A stretch of 64,000 nt of DNA from Strongylocentrotus droebachiensis (GCA_035222895.1 JAVYIG010001818.1:1-64000); one strand, 5' to 3'; positions 1-12,397 are shown, counted from the first letter of the stretch. Notes: generated by a model not told the origin, from the letters alone. Made by a program: numbers and translations.

Positions 1-1186
1 TCAGGATTTTACCGTAGGTTATTTCATTAGAGCACATCTCATAATTTTAAGTTCAGTTCATAGCTTGATTACCGATAGTAATCGGTCGTAGATGTGGACC
101 TGTTGTAGACTGCGCAAATGGCTCATTGCTAGTCCAAGCCGACGAGATCTCGTCGAGCGGTTTATGATTTTCAATTCGCCGGTGCTAGCCGGCTGTAGCA
201 CTCCACCAAGAAGCGACTGCGTTTCCTGAGCTGGCGTGCAGGCTATAACATTACAGTGTGTTACTGTAAAGCCTAGACCTCTAGGCTAGTATACATATCA
301 TATTCTAGCCTGAATTTTCTGTCTCTTTCGTTCGTTAGCCTCTGATTTGGGTAGGGTCGGCTCCTCTATAGGCTATAGCCTAAGCAGAGCCTATGCTAGG
401 TTAGGTCTTCTACCGTCTAGTCTAGATCTAGCACTTAACTAGGGTCTAAGTATAAACAGCATTAAACCCCGCATCTATTCTAGTAGATCTATACTATAGA
501 TCTAGGCCTAGATCTAGGGCTAGATTCTAGGCCTAGGCCTAATGCATTCTAATTTAAAAAAGACTCAATAAATGCCTGGTTAAGGTGGGTCAATGTGGAA
601 GTTATGGAGGGGGGGTGCACCATCGTTCTGTGCCCCCTTATTCAGATGTGGCATAGGGACGGGTCTAGATCTAGGTCTAAAGCCCCCTAGTAGGGTCTAC
701 TAATAATATTAAAAATAGGCAAAAGTCTAGATCTAGACCCCTATAGCTTGTGTTATGCCATAGCCTAGCAAAGACTTCCATAGCCATGGGTCTAGGCTCG
801 TTTTGCTCCACTACTAGACTAGTCGTGCGCATGTGTCATTATTGTGATCCAGGTCCAGATTCAGCTTAGTTTGAATGTAGATCTAGGCTAGATCTACCAA
901 CAACAACAAGAACAAAACAAAAAAGGTATCTCCCCCCCCCCCCCCCCTCTCACTTCCCCTGATTTCGCTCTTAGTTATGTCATTGTGCCTTGTTTGAAAT
1001 AATTGGTTTATTTTCAGGATTTTATGCCACCCCTTTTATGTTGGTGAGAATTCTGGATCCAACCCTACATATGACATGGATATTTCTTTCTCTAAAGGAC
1101 ATGAACAAAGTTATAAACTGATAACTAATGCATGCATTTGATATAAGCAGGAATCTTACTAAGTTTCTGTTTTCTTTTAATTGTAG
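1..1186. other. CTAG/AGATCT-rich intergenic DNA, no gene
   Basis: No open frame or splice pattern is convincing here. The stretch is unusually rich in the self-complementary words AGATCT, CTAG and AGGCCT, often run together (around 420-550, 660-740 and 860-900). A run of C lies near 930-946. The same AGATCT/CTAG vocabulary returns at lower density elsewhere, so it is probably compositional background of this genome rather than one element. Confidence 0.6.
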
Positions 1187-1311
1187 ATCCTATGGAACAA
1201 AGAAGCAGATAATGAGCACAGAAGTGCAACAAAGAGCACCAGGACCTGATCATCAAATGTTATTGTGTAGATCTAATCAGGAACAAGACACCTAAGTTGT
1301 ACTCTGGCAAG
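1187..1311 (+). other. candidate non-coding or UTR exon
   Basis: A pyrimidine-rich tract ending TTTTAATTGTAG precedes this segment, and it ends GGCAAG followed by GTATGT, so both splice sites look good. All three frames contain stops; the longest open part is about 35 codons, in the second frame. It could be an untranslated exon, a long non-coding RNA exon or chance. No partner exon was identified; the LINE fragment that starts at about 1830 also follows a TTTTTATTATTCAG tract, but that is probably coincidence. Confidence 0.25.
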
Positions 1312-1829
1312 GTATGTTTGTATGAAGTTCGAAAATATTCAGGCTGTATAATCTAAGCCCATGCGAACACCGCACTCGACTTGGACTATATACAAAGATT
1401 TGGGGAACTGTCATCTTGTGTTGCATTATATCTTGTAATTCTCATTTATTCTCTAGCTTTATTTAGGTGACAAACTATGGTGTTGCTACAGTTTATTCTC
1501 TCAGCATATTAAAAGACATACTCAAAGGCATTTTTTCCTAAATATTACATTATATCTAACAAACTTTTGTTCACAAAAGTCTAGCAAATAATAACTTAAA
1601 ATAAATTGGAAATTACTTTTTAAATAATTGGAAATACATCTAAACCTTTACTCTTCTCTTAAAAAAAGGCCCTATCACTCAGATAGACATAAGTTTATCA
1701 TTTTTTAGTAAAATTAAAATGCAAGACCTAAAAAAAGTGGGGAGGTACTACCGGTATTTTTGAAAATCCAATATAATGCAGCAGTTTTAATCTTATTTGA
1801 TTTCTCCTCTCTTTTTGTTTTTATTATTC

Positions 1830-2110
1830 AGGTTGTCCCATGTAGAAGGTTTGATACCCAGGCTTCTTTTGTACAAGTCCCTAGTCCACCCTCATCTTGA
1901 GAACTGTTCCGGTGTCTGGGATCCCTACAACATCTCAGATGTCCAGGACGCAACTTCACAATGGGGACCACAAGAGAAGCAGCAGTTTGACTGAGATGAT
2001 CAGCACCTTTTAGTTGCCTACTATATCTACAACTACAAGGCACTCTGCAAGAAGACTGGGAATGGTGCACAAGATAGTCGATGGTCTCTCCGCTCTTCCT
2101 TGAAAATTTT
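1830..2110 (+). pseudogene. decayed non-LTR retrotransposon RT C-terminal fragment
   Basis: The translation contains LLYKSLVHPHLENCSGVWDP, the region just after the reverse-transcriptase palm/thumb of CR1/L2/Jockey-like LINEs (usual form YKSLVRPHLEYCS-VWDPY). After a frameshift near 1950-2020 the plus strand continues with RRLGMVHKIVDGLSALP, which matches the next block of the same protein family. So one ORF2 is present with at least one frameshift and stops. There is no YADD motif, endonuclease or 3' tail, so this is a short, old, internally damaged piece. Family knowledge supports LINE origin; clade assignment is tentative. Confidence 0.75.
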
Positions 2111-3952
2111 CCCACTGCACTACTTATAGCTATTTGCGCCCTCTATATAGCAAACAATGCCTAATCTGTGCCTGTTGGTCCCCCATGATCCTCTTTTTCT
2201 TATATTAATTGAGAGCTGATTTGATGAGATAACCACCTGTCAGTGACCTTGCAGGGTGGTCTTATCTCCCTGGCCAAACTAGTACAGACGGGCTTTAACA
2301 AATCACGAGCAGGAAGTACCATGACATGACCCTCCAGTTGCACCAAGCCAGAAGCGACATAGGTAGACAAGTTTGTATTTGCCCAACACTCTGTCCCAAA
2401 GTTAATGGAACTGACTTCCAGCAAATATAGTGCATGCTGACAGTCCAGAGAACTGCCAGGGACTACTTCTGAGGCATCTACTCTCCTTATCCCACTTAGA
2501 AACAATCTGTCTTCCTCACACCACTTGTAATCTTTAGTATTAGTTCATCTTCGTGATAGGCTACAACGCCTTTTGAAGATTACCAGAAGAAGAAGAAGAT
2601 ATATCGAGGATCATGAAAGTAATCATTTGTTCTTTTAAATGCGTGTGCATGTAACATAGTTTTTTGATATTTAATCTTAAGTCAAAATCTGACAAAAATA
2701 TGAGGGATGCTGAACTGGATAGTAAATTGAAGGGGGGGGGGGTAAAATGATGTAGTTCAATAGTAAGACTGTATTAATATAATTAATATTAATAATAATA
2801 ACAATATTAAAAATAGTAACAATAATGACAATGATCATGATAATAGCAGTAATAATAATGATAATACAGGTAGTAGTAAAAACAACAACAATAATGTCCA
2901 ATGTAAGATAAAGTACTCATAAAACTCGGTATATACCTGTGCTTTACATAATAAAATAGCATGTTGATATTATTGAATATTTTTTTCTTCAAAATCTACA
3001 GTAAATTTTTACAACTGAAAGATTTGAATTCAAGAGACAGCACCCCCCCCCCCATCCATTTTTCATCCTTTTGTTGATGTCATGTTGGATTTAAAAAGTC
3101 TTTATAGAAAAAAAATATGTTGATAAATGAGTTCATAAATGTTAATAAATCAGTTAATACTGCTGAATTCTGTTCTTTTCATTTTCTTATTTTGTGAAAT
3201 ATATGTGATGATGCTGGTGATTATGATGATGTAGGCACTCTGTAATGATAATGCTCTATGACTGAGGTGAGATGGGGGCTGATGCAGTCTTGTGTAGAAT
3301 TGAGTATGGTGTTCAACCTTTTGATGTTTGTTTATATCTGGCATCAGCGAGATAGATTTAACCATCTTTCCTAATGAGAGAGAAAGCGGAAATGTAACAA
3401 GAGAGTGGGCAAGACTAATGTATAAATGCAGTATAAAAAATGGTTTACAATAAAGATAAGGGGGGGGGGGTTAAATAACGAATAAGTCGATGCCGAAATG
3501 ATGAAAGCATAGGTAATTGGGGTAATAGAGCCTATGGAAATGTCACTATTAGAAGGGGTCCCTGTATTGAAAATGTTACTGTTGGGGGGGGGGGAATTTA
3601 AAAAAAAATCAGTGGCGACGAATGCAAGAATGAAAAAGACAACATTGAAATTTCATTGGGGATGGGGCACAATATGAAGATCATTGAAGTCGAGGTGAGA
3701 ATGATTCATTAATTGGACACTAAAAATATGAAAATATCACTTGTTAAGTGGGCTAAATGATCAGTGCAATTTTTTCTGATTTAAAAAATATTTAAGTTAA
3801 TAAACGAACAAAAAAAAGAGGTAAAAAATGAATTGAGTGAAATGGGGTCCTTATTTTTGCCTTTTAACTGAACTGAATTTAAAAAAATGTACTTTCCATC
3901 CTGGTGACAGTGAAGTTTGTGGCCCCAACTAAGTCAACCATTTAAAAGTCTC

Positions 3953-3983
<31 letters not shown>

Positions 3984-5080
3984 CTCCCCAACTGTGACCT
4001 TTGTTCTACATTTATCCGGCCCAATTAGGATTCTGTCGATATAGTAACGCATGCGCATTGTCTTTTTTTCATTGCGATAATATGCTAATAAGTGGAAAAG
4101 AGCTCATGAATATTCAAAATTTTAATTTAAATATTTTGCGCGCTGCGCGCAGTCCAAAATCCCCATTTCGCTGGTGCACTAAAAATTTGTCGTCTTCATA
4201 GGCTAATACACGATAAGTGGAAGCAGTGTGCACTTTTGACCCTCCAAAATCTCCCCATGGCTAGACGGATGCAGAAGCGGAGTTGCACCCCCCTGCAGAA
4301 GTGAGAGCAAGGCGCCCTCACACACAGCCTGGCGGAAATCATCACTATTAATTTCATTTCACCAAGGAAAGTCGCTCGTGGGCTTGATTTCCGAAGCCCA
4401 CGCCAAAGCTATACACGAAATTGACTGGCGCAAATAATCTTTGAGATTGAAGAGCGCCATCTAAACGAAGAACCAACCAACCAACCAACGGAATCGATGG
4501 ATAGCTACATAGAGATCAGTGGATAGCTAGCGGCGATAAACCCGACAACAACAACAACAACAACAACAATCCTACCATCAGTTTGGCTGCTAGCTTCCGC
4601 TTGGTCTGTCTGCATACGGTTCTGATCTGCAACCAGCTGCCTAGGCCTAGATCTAACTTTTACAGTTAATTCTTCTAGTTCAGAGTTGTAACAGACATCA
4701 TCCATCACCCTCTAGTAGTAGCCTAGTAGGCCTAGAAGCGAATACTTTGACGTTATCACCAGGTTAGTGCCGTGGATTGTTTTCTCTAGATCTACATTTA
4801 TTTGAGATGAAATACCGTAATGTAATGGTGTCTGATCACGCACTCAGTTTTGTGTGCTAAAATCCTCCCCATAGTGTGTGTGTATTGGGTTTTTACCGAC
4901 GTGTATCAATCAGATATGATTATTTACGTCTGGGGACCGACCTTTAAACGTCACCATCCGAAAGACGTGACTCAGTTTCGAACCTGCGTCCTCTGCTGAA
5001 TCAGTTTGTAACTTCCACTTTTAGCTGGATTACAGGCGCACGCCACAACGCCTAGAGATTGCACTCATCCCTATGTAGTC
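2111..5080. other. no gene; microsatellites and homopolymers
   Basis: No coding exon is recognisable. Contents are AAT/GAT-rich low-complexity DNA (about 2765-2900), several G or C runs of 10-20 (near 2735, 3042, 3462, 3587), a C run leading into (CA)n at about 3951-3984, (ACCA)n near 4465-4490 and (AAC)n near 4545-4570. Short open frames here are translations of these repeats. Confidence 0.6.
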
Positions 5081-5084
5081 CATG

Positions 5085-5121
5085 TGACAATGACAATGAC
5101 AATGACAATGACAATGACAAT
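5085..5121 (+). repeat. (TGACAA)n hexanucleotide microsatellite
   Basis: About six uninterrupted copies of TGACAA/ACAATG. It is a simple tandem repeat with no coding meaning; a His/Cys repeat appears if the opposite strand is translated. Confidence 0.9.
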
Positions 5122-5326
5122 TTATTCTCATGTCACCCACATTCAACATTGGGGTATTGGAGAAGGTTACAATCAGTTTGAATTTGTCAATTAAACACTG
5201 TGAAATATACAATACAATACAAATAAAATTAATATTAATCCATACAAAATAACACTATCGACAATAGTGAGAAAAATTATGATGATAATGTAATGATAAC
5301 AATATTGATGATGATAATAATAATAA

Positions 5327-7399
5327 TAGAGTAAAACCGCCAAACTTCAGACGTTGCCAAACTTTGGACAAAAATGACTTCAACGGCTCGAACGCAAAAT
5401 ATGAGCCTAGCTCAGCCGGGTAACTTGCATGCATTTGATACCACTACTAACCTAGACTATATCGTTAGTACAAAAAGTTAGGGCAGGTTGCCGTCTGCAA
5501 AACTCACAAAAAACATCTAGATCTAATTCAGAGACAGATTTCAGGTTACCCAGATTTTTACAGTTCCTTAACAGGGGAGTTAAGGTGTAGAGCCTCCAAT
5601 ATATCGATTAAAAACAAATCCTTGGCATATTCCAGGTGGTTTCTGCCAAAATTATGGGAGCTTATGAGATACTTTTTCACTCTATCGCGAAAATTTTCTA
5701 ATGGCGGCCGTTACCACGGACCTAGGGGTACTAGATATATTCCCCTCTACCAGAAGATGGCGCTCTTCCAATCTTCGGACAGGCAACATTGAGTGTCATT
5801 TTGACTACGAAAAAATAGCACTTTCGTAAGATTTTAGCACCAAAATATTGTACGAGTGTTGTGAAAAACACCTTTCTGATAGTTCTACCTAACTTAAATC
5901 TACCCAAAACGAGAAAATAATACTTTTTTTCATGAAATCAACGCAGTCAAACTTACCCCCGTCGTACGATTTTGATCCGGTTTCCAAACCTCCGATGAAT
6001 GCGCACTTTAGCGCGGGCGCTATACGTGCGCTATGCGCTATACGTGTTCTATGCGTGCGCTACACATGAACGTCCGAAGCTTGGCAAGTGCGTCCGAAGC
6101 TTGGCATGATAACAGGTTCGGCGGGTAAGTAAATAATTCTAGTTTTCCATTTCCTTTACCGTAATTAATGTTGTATTAACCGCACTTTTTTTACCGCCGG
6201 TAAACATCAAAAGTCGGGGGTGCGGTTTATACACGTTACAGACATAATTCATGCTGCAAATTGTGTCACTGAGGCTGAAGTTCTTGGCTTAGTTAGATAC
6301 CATTGTCCTGAAAATGACACTCGTTTTTAACATTTTTTAAATCATCCATCGGAAGTTTTGACATTAAAAAAAAAATTCTAATGTGAATGTTATACTATAA
6401 TATTGAATCTGATAAATTTTCATGTAAATCTGATGATGCAAAATCTGAAATTTGGGGCCTGGAATTGTGCTCTGTCACTGCCAAGTCAATCATAATTGTG
6501 TTGGGATTGTTATTACATACGTGCGGTGGACAAAAAATTTGCATTGCCCCACGTGTGATAATTCATGTAGTGAGATGAAGAAATACGTGACGAAAAAAAT
6601 ATATATATTTCTAGCGATATTTTGTATGAAAATACTTGTCACAAATCTACAAATATGCAATATTTTATTTTTTGAACTATTATTATTGTAATATTTCTGG
6701 TTGATTGATGATTTTAACTTACGTGAAGATGGATGTTTGTTGATTCTAAATATATGTCTAGTGGTGGGAATTGGATGGATTTTGTATTTTGAGTGTGTGT
6801 AAGTACGTTACATGATACATAAGTGTAAGAATTTCGGCCAAAATTTACAATATAAATAATGAAATAAATATATATTGTAGTATTGTAATTTATTTATTCT
6901 GGAAAATTACGAGAATTTTTTTTTTAACCTCTTAAAAGTAAACAATTATAACAACAGTAATGAAAGAGCCTGAATTGTAAATCCAATATGGCAGCTTGCA
7001 TGAGTCTCAATTTCACACAACAACACCGACAAAATATTGACAAAATAATCATTTAATGTCAAATTGAAATCAAGATTCATGTACACTTGCAAATAAAACA
7101 TGATTAAGGACAGGAATATGAACGTAAGTACACTTTTTCATTACGTTTTCATGTGAAATTAGTGCCGGACTAAAGCAGTGCTTTTCATCAGGAATGGTGG
7201 GTGAAGATCCCCCCTGCTGGTCGGCCCAGCGCCTGCCCAATCCCGACCACTATTCTTACTATCAAACTTTGGCAAAAGTGATTAATTTTCGTTTAACAGA
7301 AAACCGTCCTGTTTTAACAAGCGTTCAAACGGAATTGAAAATATCTGTGATGTTACAACACTTATTCTGGTGGAGAAGAAAAAAGAAGAAAAACAAAAA

Positions 7400-7436
<37 letters not shown>

Positions 7437-7632
7437 GGCGAAAAAGAGGGGTGCGGTTAATACACGAGGGCGGTTTATACAACGTTAATTACGGTACTTA
7501 TTTTCTTTTACATGACATACATAAACAGTATTTGCACAATAATAGTATATTTGATCTTTCAATAATTAAAAAAGAATTTAATGTTTTCCCCCGTTTTGTC
7601 TTAAGTGTCCGAAGTTTGGCGGTCTTACTCTA
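5327..7632. mobile_element. TA-flanked TIR element (outer MITE)
   Basis: The left end reads TAGAGTAAAACCGCCAAACT and the right end is its near-perfect inverse (AAGTTTGGCGGTCTTACTCTA), so the terminal inverted repeat runs about 25 bp and both ends carry TA. A TA duplication fits Tc1/mariner/pogo-type transposition. No transposase remains. Copies of the TIR core (CCGAAGCTTGGC) also occur near 6070-6105, suggesting subterminal repeats. A second MITE (6157-7496) is inserted within it, so the original outer element was roughly 1 kb. Confidence 0.75.
6157..7496. mobile_element. TA-flanked TIR element nested in the outer MITE
   Basis: The left end is TACCGTAATTAATGTTGTAT and the right end is the inverse, ATACAACGTTAATTACGGTA, with TA at both extremes. 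Next to each end lies a second shared block, AACCGCAC or its inverse. It contains an A/T-rich body and a long T run near 7400-7430, and no transposase. Because it lies wholly inside 5327-7632 it must have inserted later. Its TACCGTA start resembles that of the elements at 24608, 56838 and 61031. Confidence 0.75.
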
Positions 7633-7849
7633 ATAAAAAACAAAACGATAATATTAATTAAAACGATAATTAATGACGAAATTAATGAAAGCAATTGAAA
7701 AAGAGATTTACTGGCACCAGTAAATTGATATCTGAATTAATGAATTACTGAAAATATTCTTGATATCAATTTAATAAATTGATATAAGACAAAAAAGAGA
7801 AACATAAAGTTAATATTGAACTCATAACATGTTTTTGCACATACTTAAA

Positions 7850-8190
7850 TTAATGAAAACGAAGCATTATTTTTCGACAGAATTTTACTAAGTTTAAACG
7901 TGTTTGTACATTATTGGAGTTAAAAAGCTGACCCATTTTTAGTGTATTTGGTCTTTCAATAAAATATTTATCGATGAACAATTTTCTTTCTGAACGAAAA
8001 GTAGGGCATACAAACAAGTAATGAAACTCATCCCCAAGTGATTGCAAATTGCACAGCGTACATAGCCTCATTTCCCTTGGAGTATTTGAATATCTACCAG
8101 CTACAATCGGCAGGTAATGATTGCCACAGCGAAAACGACTTAATATTGTCCGATCTCTTTTAATGAGATCGATTAACCCATATCCGCCTA
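7850..8190 (-). pseudogene. LINE ORF2 C-terminal zinc-knuckle fragment
   Basis: Read on the minus strand, the frame gives RDRTILSRFRCGNHYLPI, then CTLCNLQSLGDEFHYLFVC, then about 50 residues to a stop. The C-x2-C ... H-x4-C arrangement with GDE-H-LF-C is the typical C-terminal end of many non-LTR retrotransposon ORF2 proteins. It is the missing tail of the RT fragment at 9679-10566 on the same strand; the two were one ORF before about 1.5 kb came between them. A stop lies just upstream, near 8203. Confidence 0.8.
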
Positions 8191-9678
8191 AGGCATTATA
8201 CTATGCAAACGCCGTCCGTACCTAGCCACCACACACAAATATTCGCATTAACAGCATTTTTCACTTCACATCTCTCTCAAAGACACAACAAATATCGGAA
8301 AGTTGACAAATTATGTATCAAAAGAAAGAGCATAAAATTGCCTTTATTATGATATAAATTTCATTGCATTTTGACAAATCAAAAAGATATACCAGTTGAC
8401 CGAAGTCATATATGAGTTATGAAAATATGAATAATAAATATCAACTTGATATTCTTTCATAAATCAAAAATATTTTCCTCCTCTGCATTTAGACTTGAAT
8501 ATCATTTTCGAAATATTCAAAGCAAGAGCTTTACAGTGATATATAATACATGCATATTGTGACCTTCTAAGTATGAATAATTGAAGAAGTAAAAAATAAT
8601 ACAATTGCTCTGTTTATGATAAATGGTGTCTTTTCCATACAAATATTATCTACTGAGGGAAGATTGTTCTTTACAATATTCTTTGAAATGGGGTACCACA
8701 TCCACCCCTATCAATGCATATCTTTTAGGATGAACTGACATCAATTTGTTGCAAACATATCACAAATACATATGTATACTTATATAAACAAACGTCATAA
8801 TTACGAATGTAATACATTTTCTTTGTAACCCTTTATTTCTTTTCAAATATAAAGTTATTCAAACATAGTTTTGTTATTATTTGAATGTTTTTCTACATTA
8901 CAATGAAAGAAAACTTTCTTGTACTTTGTGAGATTGAATACATGTATTTACATTGCAAATGATGAATCAGCATTCTGAACCTTGATCAATGAAAATTATT
9001 TTCATCAGAGAAATAAAAAGAGTTGTGTTCCCGCCTCCATTTGTGTTTATTTACTGGATCATCATCAATCATCATCAAAGTCAAACTCAAGGTATCCTCC
9101 AGCATTCAGTTTTTCTGCAATCTTTTCATTTCTTCTATGAAGTTTGCGAACCAGTTTTAGAGGTATATTGTCAGTTTCTGAATCAGAGGAATCATATTCT
9201 GATGATGAAGCCATTGACTGACTTCATAAAGTCCAAGTTTTCCGGCACCACAACAAGGGCAGTCTATAAATTGATCGAATAATCTTTCTTTATTCTTACA
9301 GCAGAGTAAACAGATGGGACTGACGTGAATGAAATAACTTACGAATACGATTGTCTTATTCAAAGTTTATTCGAGAAAAGGTCCAGGAATTACTCATAAA
9401 ACACGATAAGATATCCCAAATACAACGCGGCGATGTTAGCGTGCATTCATAGTCGCCCTGGTAACGAAGGGATCGGTGCCGAAATATGTGAAACAATTGC
9501 TCATTTATCGAATGAATTTATAGCTTTCTAGACTTCGGTAGATAACACTGTAGCTTTGTATACAACGACAAACTCGTACAGCACTGTGGGATAGCAGGTC
9601 AGAGTTCACAGTGTTATACAAAAGCCATTTAAATGACGTCATTCTCGCGGCAAGCTTGACTACGGAATTTTCCGTACT
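8191..9678. other. 1.5-kb segment interrupting a LINE ORF2
   Basis: This segment separates the RT part (9679-10566) from the C-terminal part (7850-8190) of one LINE protein; the protein sequence resumes with only a small loss. No obvious TIR or target duplication was found at the junctions. It holds A/T-rich DNA (8220-8980) and, on the minus strand, the small ORF at 9065-9214 with a splice-donor-like GTAAGT upstream (9342-9337). It may be an inserted, unrecognised element. Confidence 0.5.
9065..9214 (-). CDS. 49-residue acidic small ORF, function unknown
   Basis: The minus strand encodes 49 residues starting MASSSEYDSSDSETDNIPLK, continuing through a basic helix-like middle (RKLHRRNEKIAEKLNAGG) and ending with an acidic tail FDFDDD. 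An in-frame TGA lies 9 nt before the ATG, so this start is the natural one. An AATAAA (9051-9046) lies about 14 nt after the stop, and a CGTATTC/GTAAGT donor lies upstream at 9342, which could end a 5' UTR exon. The Ser/Asp/Glu head resembles the acidic N-termini of some transposases, but no family is recognised. It could be a small gene, a terminal exon or part of an unrecognised inserted element. Confidence 0.4.
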   Translation of the reverse strand: MASSSEYDSSDSETDNIPLKLVRKLHRRNEKIAEKLNAGGYLEFDFDDD

Positions 9679-10566
9679 CTAAACATAAAGAATGTTTGAA
9701 GATTCGATAGTTAACACAATGCGAATTATCGTACATTGTATACAAGCAGACCAATACTGAGCATGAGAATCTCTCAATCGACGTTCCACAGTTTGTTTGA
9801 CCCACTCATAGCTAGTATTTTCACAAATTTCCCATAAATTAGACATCCCCATATTGTCCAGAGTCAGCTTGATTTTTTTTAACCAAGGTGCCTGATATAT
9901 ATTCTTCTCAAAGAGTAATTTTAAGATAATATAAACCTTACCAGAAAATTTATCCTGTCCACTATGTACAATCCTACACCAGAAGTTTATCATTCTGCTT
10001 TCGATATATTTCTCAAGTTTAAGCCTCCCCAATTCACCAAGTACCATACAATTTGCAGTTGTTTTGTTGACGGAAAGGGCTTGCTTACAAAATTTCATGT
10101 GGAAAATTTCAAGATCATGTAGCACTTCAAATCCCCATATCTCACTTCCATAGAGCAGAATAGGTAACACAAGTTGATCAAATAATTCCAAGAGGATATC
10201 AATAGGTAAGTGCAGTTGATAAGTTTTAGATAATAGACTATACATTGCTCGTCTAGCTTGATTAAGTTGCTTAATTTGTGCTTTACGAAATTTGTTGTTG
10301 TAGTTAAAAGTAGTTCCAAGATAGACGTATTCATCAACAACTTCTACAATATCATGATCAAATTTAAATATAGGAATTTTTCGAACTTTACCACAAGAAA
10401 ATACAACAACTTTGGTTTTAGCTGTGTTAACTTGAAGAAACCATTTTTTACAGTAATCAGATACTGCATCAAGAGCAAGCTGAAGATCACTTTCAGTTTT
10501 TGCAAGAACTATTGTATCGTCTGCATGTACAGTAATGTAAAAAGCCTGAGATATACATCTATACCA
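9679..10566 (-). pseudogene. LINE ORF2 reverse-transcriptase fragment (palm motif C onward)
   Basis: One uninterrupted minus-strand frame begins just before the catalytic motif, here HADDTIVLA instead of the usual YADD, followed by LQVNTAKTKVVVFSCGK and VVDEYVYLGTTFNYN, the expected RT thumb blocks. It continues through LFDQLVLPILLYGSEIWGFE to a stop at 9679. Upstream of about 10570 the frame closes, so the element is 5'-truncated inside the RT, as is normal for non-LTR retrotransposons. The protein's end is displaced to 7850-8190. The frame itself is intact over nearly 300 codons, so the copy is not very old. Confidence 0.85.
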
Positions 10567-11823
10567 TTTTGATACGCAGCTGCATCACTGCGCGCTCATG
10601 CAAACTTGGTCAATGATTTTATTACCAAAATGAGATTCAAACCAATATATCTCGTGATCCTGAAGGTGAAACTCAATAAGTGAGGTGTCATATGAAAGAG
10701 CAGGTTTTTCTCCACATTCCGCAAATGGGCTCGCCCCAAAAATTGTCAAAATATCTTGCTTAAAACAGCGATTTAAACATTGTTTCCATGGTAACTCTAA
10801 GATTTACCAATTTCATGAAGTGAGCCCCCGAGGGATAAGTTGGGCCAGCTTTCGGCCGATTGGTTGGATGGATGGTAAAATCACATTAAAATACATGGCA
10901 TAATAGCACAACACATGTCCCACACATACCATACCATGCCAGTGTCACTGAAGAACCACATTTGCAATGGAAAATATATCCTAAAATATCACATTTTAGC
11001 GATGTAATCGACGGTCCCGCTACCCAAATCTGAAAACTCGGGGTACCATAAAATGAGCTTTATTTCAAGTATTTTTCAGATTTAGAGCCCGATTTTGTGT
11101 TGGTCGCCAGCTCAAAAGTATTCCATCGCATGTATTAAATCAATGCAGCCGGACCCCGCCACGCACACACAATATGTCTGTCTAATTCAGATTCCAACTT
11201 CCGATCACCGCTGTGCCTGTCTTCGGCCAAGCGAGCACCCGGGAGCTCCGGCGTGGGATACCTGATCCGCCCGCTTGTGCTATACATCAGCGCGGAAACG
11301 CACGGCGTGCGAAAGCGCTTCCTATTGACTTTGTACATGCGTCCGAAAACTGGTTCGCTATGCCGATAACCGGCTCCAAAACAGTGAAAATTGAAACGAA
11401 TATTGTCATGGCAATTCGTGATTTTTTTCTGGGATTCTTTTTTTGTTTAAATAATAATAATATTTACTTCATGATTTGAACAAGAAATGATAATAAATAG
11501 GAAGTAAAGAGTCCAAAAAATAGGATTTTGTCTTAAGTGGCTGAAAACCGGGTCCTTTACTCTATATTTTGTATTCAAATATCCAACAAAAATGGTGAAA
11601 AACAATCCCAAATTGAAAATTGAAAAATCGTTCAGACACCCTCTACCCACTCCAGCAAAGCATAGAGAGTCAATGCTAATGCTAATGCTTGCTGTGAGGC
11701 AGGTATTATTATACCCATACACAAATATACACACCACACAATATCGCATAGACTGTACACAATCATGTCGGTGCAGCTGTAAGCAAAGTTTGACACTAGA
11801 CGTACATTTTGAATTTTTACATT
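10567..11823. other. no gene recognised
   Basis: Mixed-composition DNA with no domain, splice-supported exon or complete repeat ends that I could identify. Short open frames exist on both strands (for example 11213-11479 plus and 11447-11749 minus) but have no family resemblance. Confidence 0.5.
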
Positions 11824-11831
11824 ATTCTTTT

Positions 11832-12397
11832 GGCGCTAGTGTAGTTCCGTATCCGTTTTTTTAGCAGTCTCATATCCATTCTTAGCAAAGGAATTTTAGC
11901 CCAATTTTTTACTAATTTTAATCATAATCATATATTGCATTTTCCACCTGAATTTGGATCACATCCGACATCGGGAAGCCTCCGTTTGGGGCTTCGATGT
12001 TCGACGTCGTCGCTTAGTACCGTCTCCGCGCTATAGCTTTGCAACTCAAACTGAAGCTATCAGTCTAAAATTATGCAAGCTTCTTGTATAGTTTATGGTA
12101 TCGTGCATGTGCGTAATACCATAAAGCATACGCGAAGTTTGCTTAATTTTAGACTGATACTAGCTTCAGTTTGAGTTGCAGAGCTATAGTGCAGAGACTG
12201 TACTGAGCGACGACGTCGACATCGAAGCCCTAAACTGAGGCTTCCCGATGTCAGAATGTGATCTAAATTCAGGTGGAAAATGCAATATATGATATTAAAA
12301 TTAGTAAAAAATTGGGCTAAAATTCCTTTGCTAAGAATTGATATTAAACTGCTAAAAAAAATGCTAAAAAAAAACGATACGGAACTACACTAGCGCC
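11832..12397. mobile_element. 566-bp foldback MITE with perfect 8-bp TSD
   Basis: The element is an imperfect palindrome centred near 12115: the whole left half is repeated in inverse on the right. Its ends are GGCGCTAGTGTAGTTCCGTA and the exact inverse. It is flanked by a perfect direct repeat ATTCTTTT at 11824-11831 and 12398-12405. No coding capacity. An 8-bp TSD is typical of hAT, P and some Merlin elements, but the GGCGC terminus is not the usual hAT CAGGG or CAGTG, so the superfamily stays open. Arm divergence is modest, with small indels. Confidence 0.9.

Noticed and set aside
11213-11864. Frames of 88-100 codons on both strands
   Set aside because: They overlap each other on opposite strands without homology, and the last runs into the MITE beginning at 11832.
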